From Perognathus longimembris pacificus (taxonomy: Eukaryota > Chordata > Mammalia > Rodentia > Heteromyidae), in contig NC_063177.1 in assembly GCF_023159225.1 (NCBI RefSeq), positions 20,112,673 to 20,176,672 on the forward strand: DNA of 64,000 nucleotides, written 5' to 3'. Under the pieces are notes generated by a model. That model was not told the origin of the DNA. It was given only the letters and a program-made list of their open reading frames with translations, and searched no databases. The number at the start of each line of letters is the position of its first letter. The stretch's first letter is position 1. A program made the translations under genes and the position numbers. Below are positions 10,570 through 21,479 of this stretch, piece by piece.

Positions 10570-10748
10570 CCTTTTGCCAGTGCTGGGATTTGAACTAAGG
10601 GCTGTGTGCTCTCCATTTTCTTGCCTGAATTGCTACCATCCATGCCTTCAGTATGGATAGTTTGTTTGGGCTTTTCTGCCTGGGCTGGCTTTGAACCATG
10701 ATCCTCAGATCTCAGCCTCCTGATTAGCTAAGATGACAGGTATTGAAA
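10570..10748 (-). repeat. B1-Geo SINE fragment
   Basis: Reversed Geo start (CCAGTGCTGGGATTTGAACT) is joined to the reversed 7SL-like head; the middle is degraded. Confidence 0.7.
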
Positions 10749-10758
10749 GGATATGTCC

Positions 10759-10831
10759 CGGGGCTGGGAATATGGCCTAGTGGCAAGAGTGCTTGCCTCC
10801 TACACATGAAGCTCTCGGTTAGATTCCCCAG
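10759..10831 (+). repeat. IDL monomer cut off by a palindromic element
   Basis: Only the ID-like left monomer is present, ending in GATTCCCCAG; the Geo monomer is missing and the palindromic LTR-derived element begins at the next base. Confidence 0.85.
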
Positions 10832-10956
10832 TGTTAGGTCCTCTCCCTGAGGGCTCCATGTAACTGCCTCCAGGTCTGCAGGTTACCCAGGTAACTGGGT
10901 GGAGACTTAATGAGGTGGGGGCAGCTACATGGAGCCCTCAGGGAGAGGACCTAACA
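10832..10956. mobile_element. Palindromic mini-LTR (C-type end with inverted copy)
   Basis: A perfect 31-bp inverted repeat, 10832-10862 against 10926-10956 (TGTTAGGTCC... / ...GGACCTAACA), encloses 63 bases. From 10861 to the right end the sequence matches the terminal ~95 bases of the C LTRs (CTGCCTCCAGGTCTGCAGG ...). The left arm is an inverted copy of that terminus, so transcripts could form a hairpin. No convincing target duplication is visible. Confidence 0.8.
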
Positions 10957-11331
10957 GTGTACAACTGTCTGTATGTCTGTCTGTCTTTCGGTAAAACATG
11001 TAAAAACTAGCATCATGGTTTTAAAATTACTTGCTTTTGACTACTATTTTAAAAGTCAAGTGTACATCTGATCCTGACAATTCTTTGGTATAGGCTAAGA
11101 TTTTGCTTCTCCATTTTTTCTCTCCTGTGCTCTCATAAACTCTTTAAGATCAAGGGACTAGAGTAATTTTGGATTGAGTGTGCAAATGTGGCTGCTGACC
11201 TCGATTTTCCTGACCCAGGATTGATATTTTGCTTTATAGGATGCAGTCCGATGTGTGCTAGCTGCGTGGACTGTGGCAGCCCGTGGCTACAGGAAGCTAC
11301 TTCCACAGTCTGCTCTCAAACTGCCTGGTTT

Positions 11332-11943
11332 TGAAGAGCCAGAGTGAAGGACCATAGTAACTCCATATTGTACTAAGACCCCATTCTGTACCTGACTGAC
11401 CTTACTGTAAGCCCTACCCCCCACCATAAAATGCCCTGGGACAGAGAGTTCTCAGAAAAACCATAAACACCCATAAGAGTGACCGGCAGAGAAGAAAAAC
11501 AAGTTTTGGAGTTACTCCAGAACTCCCCCACCCAGGTGTGGTTTCCAGTATCTAATTAAAACCCTGCAGCTGTGCACGTATCTTCCTTGCTACACTCCTA
11601 TGACTTAACCAATCAATTTTAAATGCGTCGGTCCCTTGATCTGACCAATGACCCTTTCCAGATTCCTTCCTGCCACCAAATGCGCCAAACATGCTTTAGA
11701 ATTATTTTATAATTTTCCTGCGGTGTGTGTTGATTTGTTAAAAGATGCTATGATGTATGCTAAGTCCCTGCCTTCCCCAAAGAATGTATAAAACAGCTGG
11801 AAGCTCTAGGCTGGGCCTCTTAGCGTCACCAGCTTTCTGAGTGGGCGGAGGACTGAGCTAACCCGAAATAAATGCCCTTTTTGCTGCTTGCACTGGTCTT
11901 GGTCTCTGGTGGTCTCTCGGGGGATCTGAACTCGAGCATTTCA
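11332..11943 (+). mobile_element. Solo LTR G (ERV1/gammaretrovirus-like)
   Basis: 612 bases from TGAAGAGCC to GAGCATTTCA, with matching short terminal inverted repeats. It contains CCAAT boxes near 11609, a TATA region (TGTATAAAAC) at about 11786 and an AATAAA at about 11866, in the order expected for U3-R-U5. The 4-bp target duplication GTTT flanks it (11328-11331, 11944-11947), so it is a solo LTR on the + strand. Confidence 0.82.
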
Positions 11944-12077
11944 GTTTCACTACTAGTGATTCCTTATTCTCTTTCTCTTGCATGGGAAGCTGCTCAGGAA
12001 ATCTGGGAATCACTGGTGGTGTTCCTGTGAAGATTTTGACAGGCCCAGAGTACTCCTGCCCTGGCTCTGCCTGCCCC

Positions 12078-12167
12078 AAGATTAGAGCTGGGTTTACAGC
12101 AAGCCTATCATGATAGAGTTGTAAGATTAGAGCTGGGTTTATAGCAAGCCTATCATGACAGAGTTGC
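12078..12167. repeat. 45-bp tandem duplication
   Basis: AAGATTAGAGCTGGGTTTA begins at 12078 and again at 12123. The two units differ at a few positions. Confidence 0.8.
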
Positions 12168-13515
12168 AAGCGAGACTTCAACTGTGCAGTAAGTTAAGAT
12201 ACAAGTCTGTGACTCTTACTTCTAGGTTAAAAGCATCAGAGTTGTGTTTGGTGGCCACAGGTTTGCACTGGGGTAGCACTGGTGTCTTCCCATGTCTTAG
12301 AAACTGTCGTGGCTGCTGCAGAGAGCAGACATGGCTGGCCTTTGGTTTGTGTGGATTTTGTGACTAGGAAGATGGTTAAAGCCCAAACCTAAATCTTTTT
12401 AAAATTGTCACCCTGCTTAAACTAGTAGGTCACCAGCCTACAAAAGCCAGAGTACTCAGAGTAAGCAACCAGGGAATACTGGGAGATTTCAAATGTCTTT
12501 AACCAGTCTGTGTAGAAATTTGCAGGCAACCCAGCAGGAGGTGTGACAATCTATCCAGGGGACTCTGAGAGATGCCACTACAGCCTTGCTCAGATCCAAC
12601 CCATCTCTCCTGCCTGCCTCCATCACACATGACTAACAAAGCCTGCTTATTCGGGATGGAAGACAAGGCCACTTCAGATCTGCTGAAGCTGAGACTTTTA
12701 CGTTGTCCTGATCCTTTGCCCTCTTGATTATTATCATTTGTGTTCTCTTCTACCTGCCAGGAAGGTTAAATTATATGATTTGATGGCACATGGATCTCAT
12801 TCAGTCTGCTGTTCTCTATAGTGTGATGACTCTTGTGGAGCACCTACCTGGTGGCCTTTGCATGTTTTTTTTTATGCTGTTTTGCAGTGAGATGCATTTT
12901 GGTAAGTAGTAAAAAGGTGCCAAGTTTGGATTCTTGGCACAATGCTAGTGGTTAAAAATTGTCATTTGAGTTCAAAGGTCTTCATGCAATAACTGAGACT
13001 GAAAAAAAAAATGGCTCTTTTAAAACCTGAAGCCTGGAAGCAATGTGCCCCCTGGGCTTCAGAGTTTTTCCAGATGTAAATAAAGGCTGAGGTGAAGTTG
13101 TTAAAGCGGAGCTTAGTAAAAGGTTTTAGAAATCAAGAATGCATTCTAGGTAAGAAACTTGGAAGTAAAACAAAGAACAAAAAAAACAAGCAATGGGTGG
13201 CAACTGGGCTCCAGATTTTCCCAAATATCTCCAGGCTTCAGTTTTTCAAATGCAAATTAAGAAGCTAAAGTGTAAGTGCTACTGCAGAAGTCTGGCAAGT
13301 ATTTGTTGGTCAATTCTCAACAAGTTATAGGTAAACTCTACTCCTATTGTTCTCCTGTTGCTTTAATTGGATATAAAAGGGACTTTTATGGCTAAGACTC
13401 CTTGGATTGCAGTTCGAAGCTAGCTGGGCAGGAAAAAAAAATCCCTCTAAAACTCCATCTCCCAGCTAACCAGCAAAGAGCCAGACTGGAAGCTTGGCTC
13501 AAGAGACTCATATCA

Positions 13516-13719
13516 CAGGACTGAGGATATGTCCTAGTGGCAACAGTGCTTGCTTTGTATACATGAGGCCCTGGGTTCAATTCCCCAGTACCACATATAT
13601 TAGAAGATGGCCAGAAGTGGCACTGTGGCTCAAGTGGCAGAGTGCTAGCCTTGAGCAAAAAGAAGCCAGGGACAGTACTCAGGCCCTGAGTCCAAGCCCC
13701 AGGACTGGCAGAGAGAGAA

Positions 13720-13785
<66 letters not shown>
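13516..13785 (+). repeat. IDL-Geo SINE with expanded (GA)n tail
   Basis: The SINE body ends at about 13710; its tail has become a (GA)n microsatellite. The duplication AGAGACTCATATCA lies at 13502-13515 and 13786-13799. Confidence 0.9.
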
Positions 13786-13792
<7 letters not shown>

Positions 13793-13802
13793 CATATCAT
13801 AG

Positions 13803-13915
13803 TAACCAGCCAAATGCTGGAAGCGGCACCGTGGCTCAAGTGGTAGAGTGCTAGCCTCGAGCAGAAGTGCTCAGGGACAGTGCCCAGGCCTTGAGTTCAA
13901 ACCCCGTGAATGCCA
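13803..13915 (+). repeat. Geo module carried within the retroelement interior
   Basis: CCAAATGCTGGAAG and GTGGCTCAAGTGGTAGAG are shared, with the same flanks, by the C1 and C2 interiors (reverse orientation, about 18680-18810 and 26360-26480). This module was therefore part of the retroelement before it spread. Confidence 0.75.
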
Positions 13916-14725
13916 ACTGTGACAAGCTATCCAAGCAATGAGCACCTAGACCTTCAGGACGAGGTCAATCCTGACGAGGAACCATGGAGAGAAGTAAGAG
14001 GAGAAGAAGTCTCATCTTAAATGGAGTCAATTTAAACTTGCCCTTTCAAAATTAATCAGAGCCAGGAGATCAAGAGGAATAGTTGTTTACCCACCTAATG
14101 TCCATACCTGTCCATTTTCCATCTGGACAGAAACTTGCATTCTTGCATTTGTTACTTGCAAGTAACTTCCAACCAGTCAGTCCACTATCCCTAAACACTC
14201 CCTTCCTGCCCCCAGTCCAGCTATTCCTCCTTCCTTGTTATGGGCCACAACTGGGTTTATGTTCCAAATGTAACTTTTCTGGCTTGTGGCCACATCGGTC
14301 ATGTTAACTGGTCCTGTGAACTTGTCAGCCTTTTGTCTGATCTTTTAAAAAGTCTCTTTTAACAGGATAACAACATCCCTCACCCAGGACCCCACCTGGG
14401 AACTTGCAGTTCAAGGCCCTCCTTATTACAGGCAACTGGAGGCTTCACTTTCACTGCTCTGCCCAGTGCAGATCTGGATCCTGAAGACCCCAGCCCCAGT
14501 GCCCAAGCTGCAGGAGGTAGCCAGAGGAGATCATGACACCCTTTGGCCCATTCTCATGGAAATGATGAGGACTTTTACCAACCAAACTGTCAAACATATA
14601 CTTCTCCGATGGTACCAGGCCAAATGACAACCAGGGACCCCTGACTACTTCACTCCAGAAGAAACAACCTCCACCCATACTCCTGGCCTCCTACCGCTCC
14701 TCTGTTATTAATAACAAATGGGGAA

Positions 14726-15008
14726 TGTTAGCATTTCCCTAGCCTCAGGTCCTCAACTCCTCCCATTAGCCCCAGATCCACCCATACCTAATGAGCCACT
14801 CCTACTCACTATTAAAACCTACCTTTACCCCCAGAGAGAGAGAAGCTGCCACCTGGATAAGGTGCAGGCTCCATGTAGCTGGATAAGGTGCAGGCTCCTT
14901 CTCCCATGGGAACTATGGCCCTACTAATAAACCTCCTTATGAACCTTATTCTCTTGTCTGTGATTATCTCTGCATGGTCCCCTGGGATGGCCGGGACATA
15001 TCCTTTCA
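14726..15008 (+). mobile_element. E-type LTR (E1)
   Basis: 283 bases, TGTTAGCATTTCCC to ATCCTTTCA, with AATAAA at about 14926 and a polypurine-like run just before. Contains a short repeated GGATAAGGTGCAGGCTCC. Homologous to E2 and E3. Confidence 0.75.
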
Positions 15009-15826
15009 GGTATGAGCCATCGGTGCAGGGTTAGAAAAGGTCTTTTTATACTGAGACATCCAGACCAAGAAATTCCCCTGTAGTCCTAGCTAAAGAGGCT
15101 GAGCCATGGGCTGGGGATATGGCCTAGTGGCAAGAGTGCTTGCCTCGTATACATGAGGCCCTAGGTTCGATTCCCCAGCACCACATATTCAGAAAATGGC
15201 CAGAAGTGGCGCTGTGGCTCAAGTGGCAGAGTGCTAGCCTTGAGCAAAAAGAAGCCAGGGACAGTGCTCAGACCCTGAGTCCAGTCCCCAGGACTGGCAA
15301 AAAAAAAAAAAAAGAGGCTGAGCCATCCCAAGTAAGCAGCTTGACCCTTGCAAAAGAAAGGAAGGAGAGAGATCAAGCATAATTGGTATTCTATTTGCAT
15401 GCTTTAAAAAAGTTAAATGGGGAAGGGTCTTCATGATTGCATTATAGAGTTTAATATGTTATAATTAATTAATTTGGCATTCAACTGTAATGTCCATATG
15501 TTAATTTCCCTGTGATCCCCATGATGGAAAGACTTAAAGATGAGTTTGAAAAAAAAAATTGAAAGAATTTTATTTATCAAGTTCTGTCAAATTGTTACGT
15601 GTATCTTGCTTAAGTTTCTGTTCATTAATTTACATTCATCCAATTATATAAAGCAAATTTGGAGGGGAAAAAAAAAGAAGTTAAATGGGTACTCAGTAAA
15701 TACCAGTTGCACCCAGAACCAAGAATTAAACAAAGAGTATTTTGATTGCTTAAATGGTTCATTGCTTTATTTGCCGGAGTTTTATGTTGGCTTGCTATCA
15801 CATGTTCTATCACCAGTGTGTAGTAC
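15009..15826 (+). mobile_element. Shared retroelement internal segment
   Basis: Lies between two E-type LTRs. The block around GACATCCAGACCAAGAAATT is found inverted at about 30260-30300, and parts recur at 20850-20965. It may be the shrunken inside of an E provirus. A SINE at 15108-15310 interrupts it. Confidence 0.6.
15108..15310 (+). repeat. IDL-Geo SINE
   Basis: Full-length. A 16-bp duplication, AAAGAGGCTGAGCCAT, at 15092-15107 and 15311-15326. The inverted homologue at about 30240 has no SINE and shows the site before insertion. Confidence 0.92.
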
Positions 15827-16135
15827 TGTTAACATTCCACCCCCCACCCTCCTGCCTTAGATCCTCAGCTCCTCCCAGTAGCCTCCATAGCCACCCATAC
15901 CTCAACTCCCTGCCCTAGAACAATAATGGGCCACTCCCACTCACCATTCAGACTTACCTACTTCCCCTTTAGCCCCAGAGAAGCTGCACCTGGATAAGGT
16001 GCAAAAGCCAGACGCCATGTTGTTCCCTCTCCTGTGGGAGATATGGCCCCACTAATAAACCTCCTTACCAACCTGCTTCAGTCTGTGACTATCTCCGCAT
16101 GGTCCCCTGTGATGGCTGGGACACATTCTTTTAGG
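15827..16135 (+). mobile_element. E-type LTR (E2)
   Basis: Homologous to E1 from TGTTAACATTCC to ACATTCTTTTA, including the TGTGACTATCTCCGCATGG block and AATAAA at about 16053. Confidence 0.75.
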
Positions 16136-16139
16136 TATA

Positions 16140-17205
16140 AGTGATTTTTGCCTTTAAAATCCCAGCCCTACTAAGGCTGTTTGTCACCATCTCGGTGGTG
16201 GCGACTGTTAGGAAAATGGAGGAGATCCTCAACAGGCAGGACTGTTTGAGGAACAGTGAGGGGCATAGACCTTCCCGCGGGTTTGGAGGTTGGGCTGCTG
16301 ACTGGGTTTGGGGGTGGGCTTATGTCCTCGACCAGCCCATAGTGGAATGACCCACTTGTGGTGAGCAGCTATTGTCCCTTGGGGACCCAGGGTAGTGTCC
16401 TTGGCTGGGACTAGATTAGACATGCCTGAGGACAGGCATGTGATCAACTTGTCTTGCTTGACCTTGGGAATGAGGCAGGAATCAATCCTTCAGTGATCAG
16501 TGTGCACAACTAAATAAAAAGACTCCTAGCCCTAATGAGTGCTGGTGACTATTGTTGTGGGTTCGAGGCCCACCTGGATATCCAGTATACAACAATACAC
16601 CTGCTCCCATATGGACTACAATACTAATAACCACCCACCTCCATCCCACACTCTCTGGGAGACACAGTTGGTGGGCATTCTTTCTGGCTCACCCCAACAA
16701 CAATCTGAAGAGAGGCTGATTTGTTTTACTGAGAAAATGGAGGGAGGTGCAGCCTGACTCATCTGCCCACATGGCCAATAAACAGAAAGCAAGGCACCCA
16801 ATGGTCACCAGAGTCACACAGATTAAGCCATCTGCCAGACTGATGAGGATGTCAGCAGCAAGGGTCCTCAGGGCAAGACTTTCTCCTGGCTGAGGAGCTT
16901 GTGGGTAGGAAGCTTGATTGACACAGACTCCGCCTTGACATAGGATCTGAGAAGTTCAATTCCATATTCTTAATGGCTGTCAATCAGCTCCCCACTGTTT
17001 CCCCTGGGGGCTGGACCAGCAGGGGTGTCTCCAAGGCTTAGGAACAGCTGGAAGAACAAAGGCAGATCAGGCCTGTTTGTTTTTCCCAGCCTTTAACCCA
17101 CCTCAGGAATGAGCTCAGGTGTCAGAGCTGAATGAAGTGCTTCTCAAATCCCTGGGCTTCCTGGAGGCTTTCAAGACATCCAATGAGCAAGTCAGAATAA
17201 GATGT
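16140..17205. other. Unassigned, probably retroelement-derived sequence
   Basis: The first 75 bases resemble the inverted right flank of C1 (CACCATCTCGGTGGTGGCGA). An AATAAA occurs near 16513. No gene is seen. Confidence 0.4.
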
Positions 17206-17208
17206 GAA

Positions 17209-17411
17209 GGCTGGGAATGTGGCTTAGTGGTAGAGTGCTTGCCTTGTATGCATGAAACCCTGTGTTGATTCCTCAGTACCACATACACAGAAAGAACTGC
17301 AAGTGGTGCTGTGGCTCAAGTGGTAGGGCACCAGCCTTGAGCAAAAAGAAGTTCAGGGACAGTGCCCAGGCCCTGAATTCAAGCCCCAGCACTGGCAAAA
17401 AAAAAAAAAAA
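17209..17411 (+). repeat. IDL-Geo SINE
   Basis: Older variant. Imperfect duplication AAGATGTGAA / AAGATATGAA at 17199-17208 and 17412-17421. Confidence 0.88.
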
Positions 17412-17479
17412 AAGATATGAATTCAAATAATGCAGCAATCACTTTCACTTCTAGTACTTCCGTCTTTATTTTTTACTAT

Positions 17480-17750
17480 TCTTTTTTTGGTGGTACTAGA
17501 GTTTGAACTCAGGGCCTGGTGAGTCAGGTCCTCTACCATTCATTACACCTATATCCCCAACCCTTTTTTTTTGCTTGGGGCCAGTCTCAGGCCACAAACA
17601 TCTTGCCCAGGCTCATCTAGCTGGGATTACAGGCACACACCACTATGCCTTGCCTTGGAAGATACAGAGTCTCATTGCTTTTTGTCTAGGCTGGCCTCCA
17701 CCTCCTTCCCAGTAGCTGAGATTACAGGCAGGTGCCACCACTGGGCTACT
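17480..17750 (-). repeat. Reversed ID-like and two B1-like segments
   Basis: GGTGGTACTAGAGTTTGAAC, then two reversed B1 pieces each ending in GATTACAGGCA. Confidence 0.7.
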
Positions 17751-17751
17751 C

Positions 17752-17812
17752 TTTAAAAATTGTTATTATAAAGGTGATGTACAGAGTGTTATATATTGAA
17801 TACCCAGGTGGG
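17752..17812 (-). repeat. L1 3'-end fragment
   Basis: TTATTATAAAGGTGATGTACAG resembles the reversed L1 terminus seen at 7213. Confidence 0.45.
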
Positions 17813-17892
17813 CCTCCAACCCACACTAGTCACCAGCACTCAGTCAACCAGAGTAGCAATCTTTTATTTAGCTGTGGACAGCGTCTGATTGC

Positions 17893-18226
17893 TGTTAGGT
17901 TTTTTAAAGTAGGTAGCCGGTAAAGGAGAACGCCATGCGGTATTCAGGCAGGAGAGAAAGTTTATTACCGAACTGCTGGCCTGTGGCCGAGGTGATCCAT
18001 GGCCGAGAAAAGGTAGAGAAGAGAGAGAAAAGAGAGAAGAGGGCGACCCCCACCCAGCCCTGCTTTATTAAGGGTAGGGGCAAGGGGTGTGGCCAGGTGG
18101 ATTAGGATGTGACCTCAGGGAAAGGGGAGGTAACTGCCTCCAGGTCTGCAGGTTACCCAGGTAACTGGGTGGAGACTTAATGAGGTGGGGGCATCTGCAT
18201 GTAGCCCTCAGGGAGAGGACCTTATA
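17893..18226 (-). repeat. C1 3' LTR
   Basis: + strand reads TGTTAGG ... GGACCTTATA. AGTTTATTACC is the reversed polyadenylation region. Confidence 0.85.
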
Positions 18227-18639
18227 TTCCAGCCTTTTAATAGTTATGAAAAAGGAGGAAGACTCTCTCTGGCTGCTTCCTGCTGGCAAGGGGAATCAGC
18301 ATTAGCGGTAAAAGGCAGAAATGTGGCCCCTCCTGGAGAAGGCAAGCAGCAGGGTCCCTTGGTGGTAGATGCCAGCCCTTGAATGAAGCCTGGAAGAAGT
18401 CTCCTGAGGCAGGGGCTGGAAAAAAATATTAAGGCAAAAGGAAGGGTTTAGGGCACAAAATTAAAAATTGGATGACTTGGACAGTTCTTATGCTGAGGCA
18501 TGGACATTAGATGGACAAGCTACTATCTCTTGATCCCCCGGCTCTGATTAATTTTGAAAGGGCGAGACAAAGTGACTCCATTTAGGATGTGACATCATTT
18601 TCTTCTTACTCCTCTTCATGATCATTGTTCCCTGAACTG

Positions 18640-18905
18640 GCTGAGTCCCAGGGGTCTAGGTGCTTGTTGCTGGGATGGCTTGTCCCCGATGGCATTCACA
18701 GGATTTGAACTCAGGGCCTGGGCACTGTCCTTGAGCACTTCTGCTCAAAGCTAGTACTCTACCACTTGAGCCACAGCTCCACTTCCAGCATTTGGCTGGT
18801 TAGAGCTCAGTCTCTTGAGCCATGCTTCCAGCCTGGCTCTTCGCTGGTTAGTTGGGAGGTGGAGTTTGAGAGAGATTTTCTGCCCGGGCTGGCTTCGAAC
18901 TACAA
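18640..18905 (-). repeat. B1-Geo-like SINE inside C1
   Basis: Reversed Geo module (TTTGAACTCAGGGCCTGGGC) and part of the 7SL-like head, in the sense orientation of C1. The same SINE with the same junctions is in C2 (26365-26570) and at 13390-13915. Confidence 0.75.
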
Positions 18906-19160
18906 TCCAAGGTGTCTTTGCCACAAAAGCCCTTTTTGATTTCCAATTAAAACAAGGAGACCAAGGGGACTAGAACTTACCTGTACCTTGTCAAGAACTG
19001 ACCAAATACTTGCCAGAATTCTGCAATGACAAAACTCAGTAGATGTGATAAGTTTTAGCACAGATATATAGCAAGATGGACATACTAACAAATGACGTTT
19101 ACACATACAAACACACATGGAACACACATACACACTGTGCACATAGGTTTTACAGCATGC

Positions 19161-19720
19161 AAAAATGAATTTCAGCAGTAGACTTTCGGAATTCCAATAG
19201 TAAATGACATTTTTTTTGTCCAATATTTTAGAACCACGTGGTCAGTTAGAAAAACAATTTTGCTAGCAAACAACAATTTTCAGATTATAAAATGGAGAAA
19301 CCATATTTTGATAAACTCCAGTGGGATGCCATGTTGAGGGGGGTGGCAGGAGGACACAAACACACTAACAGAGAACACGTGGCATGGCATAATGGCACCT
19401 GAGATGGTGCCTGTTAGACCCAATGTCCACCACGTGGTCAAAAAATGAATTTCAGCAGTAGACTTTCGGAATTCCAATAGTAAATCACATTTTTTTGTCC
19501 AATATTTTAGAACCACGTGGTCGGTTAGGAAAACAATTTTGCTAGCAAACAACAATTTTCAGATTATAAAATGGAGAAACCATATTTTGATAAACTCCAG
19601 TGCGATGCCATGTTGAGGGGGGTGGCAGGAGGACACAAACACACTAACAGAGAACACGTGGCATGGCATAATGGCGCCTGAGTTGGTGCCTGTTAGACCC
19701 AATATCCACCACGTGGTCAA
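19161..19720. repeat. 280-bp tandem duplication inside C1
   Basis: AAAAATGAATTTCAGCAG begins at 19161 and again at 19441. The two units are nearly identical. C2 has a single unit (26890-27165). Confidence 0.93.
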
Positions 19721-20362
19721 TGCTAGAGAAAGAACTTTTAGATATCTTTGTTGACAAAGCACATTGGTGGTTAAGCCTCAGTATCCAAGGTCTATGAAAA
19801 GAGGCAGCTTTGTGAGCAAGGCACGTTATCAGGATGGTACCACCTGGAGTTTTTAAAGTAAGCAAGTAAGCAGGCAGATGAGAGAGGGAGAAAAGGGAAG
19901 AGAAAGAGAGGAAAGGAGAGAAAGATAGCCTGAATATGTGACTTCTGACCATTTACCATTGTGGTGGCAAAATCTGTATCTGTGTGAGTATTTCCAGCAG
20001 GCCTCATTGCACTGTCAAGAGGCGTGCTAGCAGTGTCCCGGCTGGGGTGTGACTGTGATGCAAAACCCAAAAAGCACGGGAGGGAGGCTCCTGGTGAGTG
20101 GATGAGCTTACTGGGCAGAAGCAGCAGAAGCGGCGGACAGATCGGCAGAGAACTGGAGCAGCACCAGTTTCATTCACCAGGGTAGACAAGTGGTGTGGAG
20201 GTGGAGGTGGATGTGGAGGCCAGCAATGGTGTTGGTGAAGAGTCTCACGAGGCGTCTCACAGCAGTTCGGTTCGTGGAAAAAGGGCCATCAGGACTGGGG
20301 ATACTCCCAGAAAAGGGAGAAAAAAAAGATGGGAATTCTGCCTGTCCTGACTCTTAAGCCCT

Positions 20363-20380
20363 ATCCTAGTCACGGCACCA
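20363..20380 (-). other. Primer binding site, tRNA-His-like (C1)
   Basis: The + strand ATCCTAGTCACGGCACCA matches 17 of 18 bases of the mature 3' end of tRNA-His, including the added CCA. It lies directly beside the 5' LTR as expected. The equivalent in C2 is at 28482-28499. Confidence 0.8.
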
Positions 20381-20711
20381 TATAGTTTTTTTAAAGTAGG
20401 TAGCTGGTAAAAGAACGCCACGCGGTATTCAGGCAGGAGAGAAAGTTTATTACCGAACTGCTGGCCTGTGGCCGAGGTGATCCATGGCCGAGAGAAGGTA
20501 GAGAAGAGAGAGAAAAGAGAGAAGAGGGCGACCCCCACCCAGCCCTGCTTTATTAAGGGAAGGGGCAAGGGGTGTGGCCAGGTGGATTAGGATGTGACCT
20601 CAGGGAAAGGGAAAGTAACTGCCTCCAGGTCTGCAGGTTACCCAGGTAACTGGGTGGAGACTTAATGAGGTGGGGGCATCTGCATATAGTCCTCAGGGAG
20701 AGGACCTTACA
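20381..20711 (-). repeat. C1 5' LTR
   Basis: Differs from the 3' LTR by only a few bases; the U5 end next to the primer site has lost GTTAGG relative to C2. The U3 end reads ...CCTTACA on the + strand. Confidence 0.85.
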
Positions 20712-20849
20712 ATCGCCACCACTGGGATGGTGACAAATGTGGAAACCAAGTGAAAGGTATAGGGGAACTCCCTTTCTTTGAGTCCCTAGAAACAGCAGGC
20801 TTAGACAAGGTAGTAGGCCTGGGGAAGTGCAAACCTAAGCCGAATAATA

Positions 20850-20965
20850 GGAGCCAAAAGCAGCTTGACCTAGAGCTGCTTGACCTTTGTAAAGGAAAGG
20901 AATGAGGAAGACCACTCAGTTTGCATGCTTTAGTTTAGGGGAACTTCCAAAAAGAGAAAGATCTA
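20850..20965 (+). mobile_element. Retroelement internal fragment
   Basis: CAGCTTGACC and TTTGCATGCTTTA blocks match 15335-15410. It abuts LTR A3. Confidence 0.55.
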
Positions 20966-20986
20966 AGGTTGTAATGGGGTTTAAGG

Positions 20987-21455
20987 TGTTGGGGACAGCT
21001 GTGCCTTTAAGAGGCCACAGCTGGCTTTAGCCTGTCCCCTCCCCTTCCGCCTTTAACAGGAAGAGAAGCCCCCAGCCCCTAGGGCGAGCACGTGTCTGTT
21101 GGTCGGGGACCCCAGAACCCAGTCCTTGGGGGGGCTGGGCTCCGCCCACAAAGGAAGTCCCCTGACATCACTTGATCGACAGCCCTCATGGCCAACCTGT
21201 AGTCCCTCTCCTATGCCCGCCTTTGGGGGTATATCTGTGGCTCCTCATTTGAATAAATCAGAACGCCCCAGAGGTATTCGAGACCACTGCGCGCTCATGT
21301 CTTTCCTTGGGCTGGCGAGCATGGGGTCTTGCAACCACAGCCAACCGAGGGTACCTGTGGCCATCACTCACGTGAGAGCGATAAAGGACCACACAGGAAG
21401 GGGTGGACAAGCCCCTTCCCTCCCCAAGTGGAGGGAAAGTAGAGTGAGCCCGGCA
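20987..21455 (+). repeat. Element D 5' LTR
   Basis: About 469 bases, with AATAAA at about 21252 (TTGAATAAATCAG). Compared with the 3' LTR it has scattered substitutions and a diverged U5. Confidence 0.8.
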
Positions 21456-21457
21456 AA

Positions 21458-21478
21458 TGGCGACCCGAACATAGGGGC
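21458..21478 (+). other. Primer binding site, tRNA-Lys-like (element D)
   Basis: TGGCGACCCGAAC then GGGGC matches the Lys-type primer site used by ERVK elements except for small insertions. Its placement two bases after the LTR supports the call. Confidence 0.65.
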
Positions 21479-21479
21479 A

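Larger units (their letters stand above)
12180..14725 (+). mobile_element. Retroelement internal remnant, no coding capacity
   Basis: Parts match the inside of element D (AAAAATTGTCATTTGAGTTC at about 12955 and 22965; the CACCCTGCTTAA block at about 12407 and 23143; AACTTGCAGTTCAAGGCC at about 14401 and 23380). The 13390-14110 part matches the C1/C2 interior in opposite orientation. It ends in a purine-rich ACAAATGGGGAA directly before an E-type LTR, as a polypurine tract would. No gag, pol or env frame is recognisable. Confidence 0.65.
17893..20711 (-). mobile_element. Element C1: LTR retroelement, ERV1-like, non-coding
   Basis: Sense is minus. The 5' LTR is 20381-20711 and the 3' LTR 17893-18226. 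A tRNA-His-like primer binding site sits at 20363-20380, and next to the 3' LTR the minus strand reads AAAAGGCTGGAA, a polypurine tract. The LTRs are nearly identical. Only about 2.1 kb lies inside, and its frames (up to about 107 codons) match nothing I know, so it is probably mobilised in trans. Flanks ATTGC / ATCGC could be a decayed 5-bp target duplication. It carries a 280-bp internal duplication. Confidence 0.85.
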
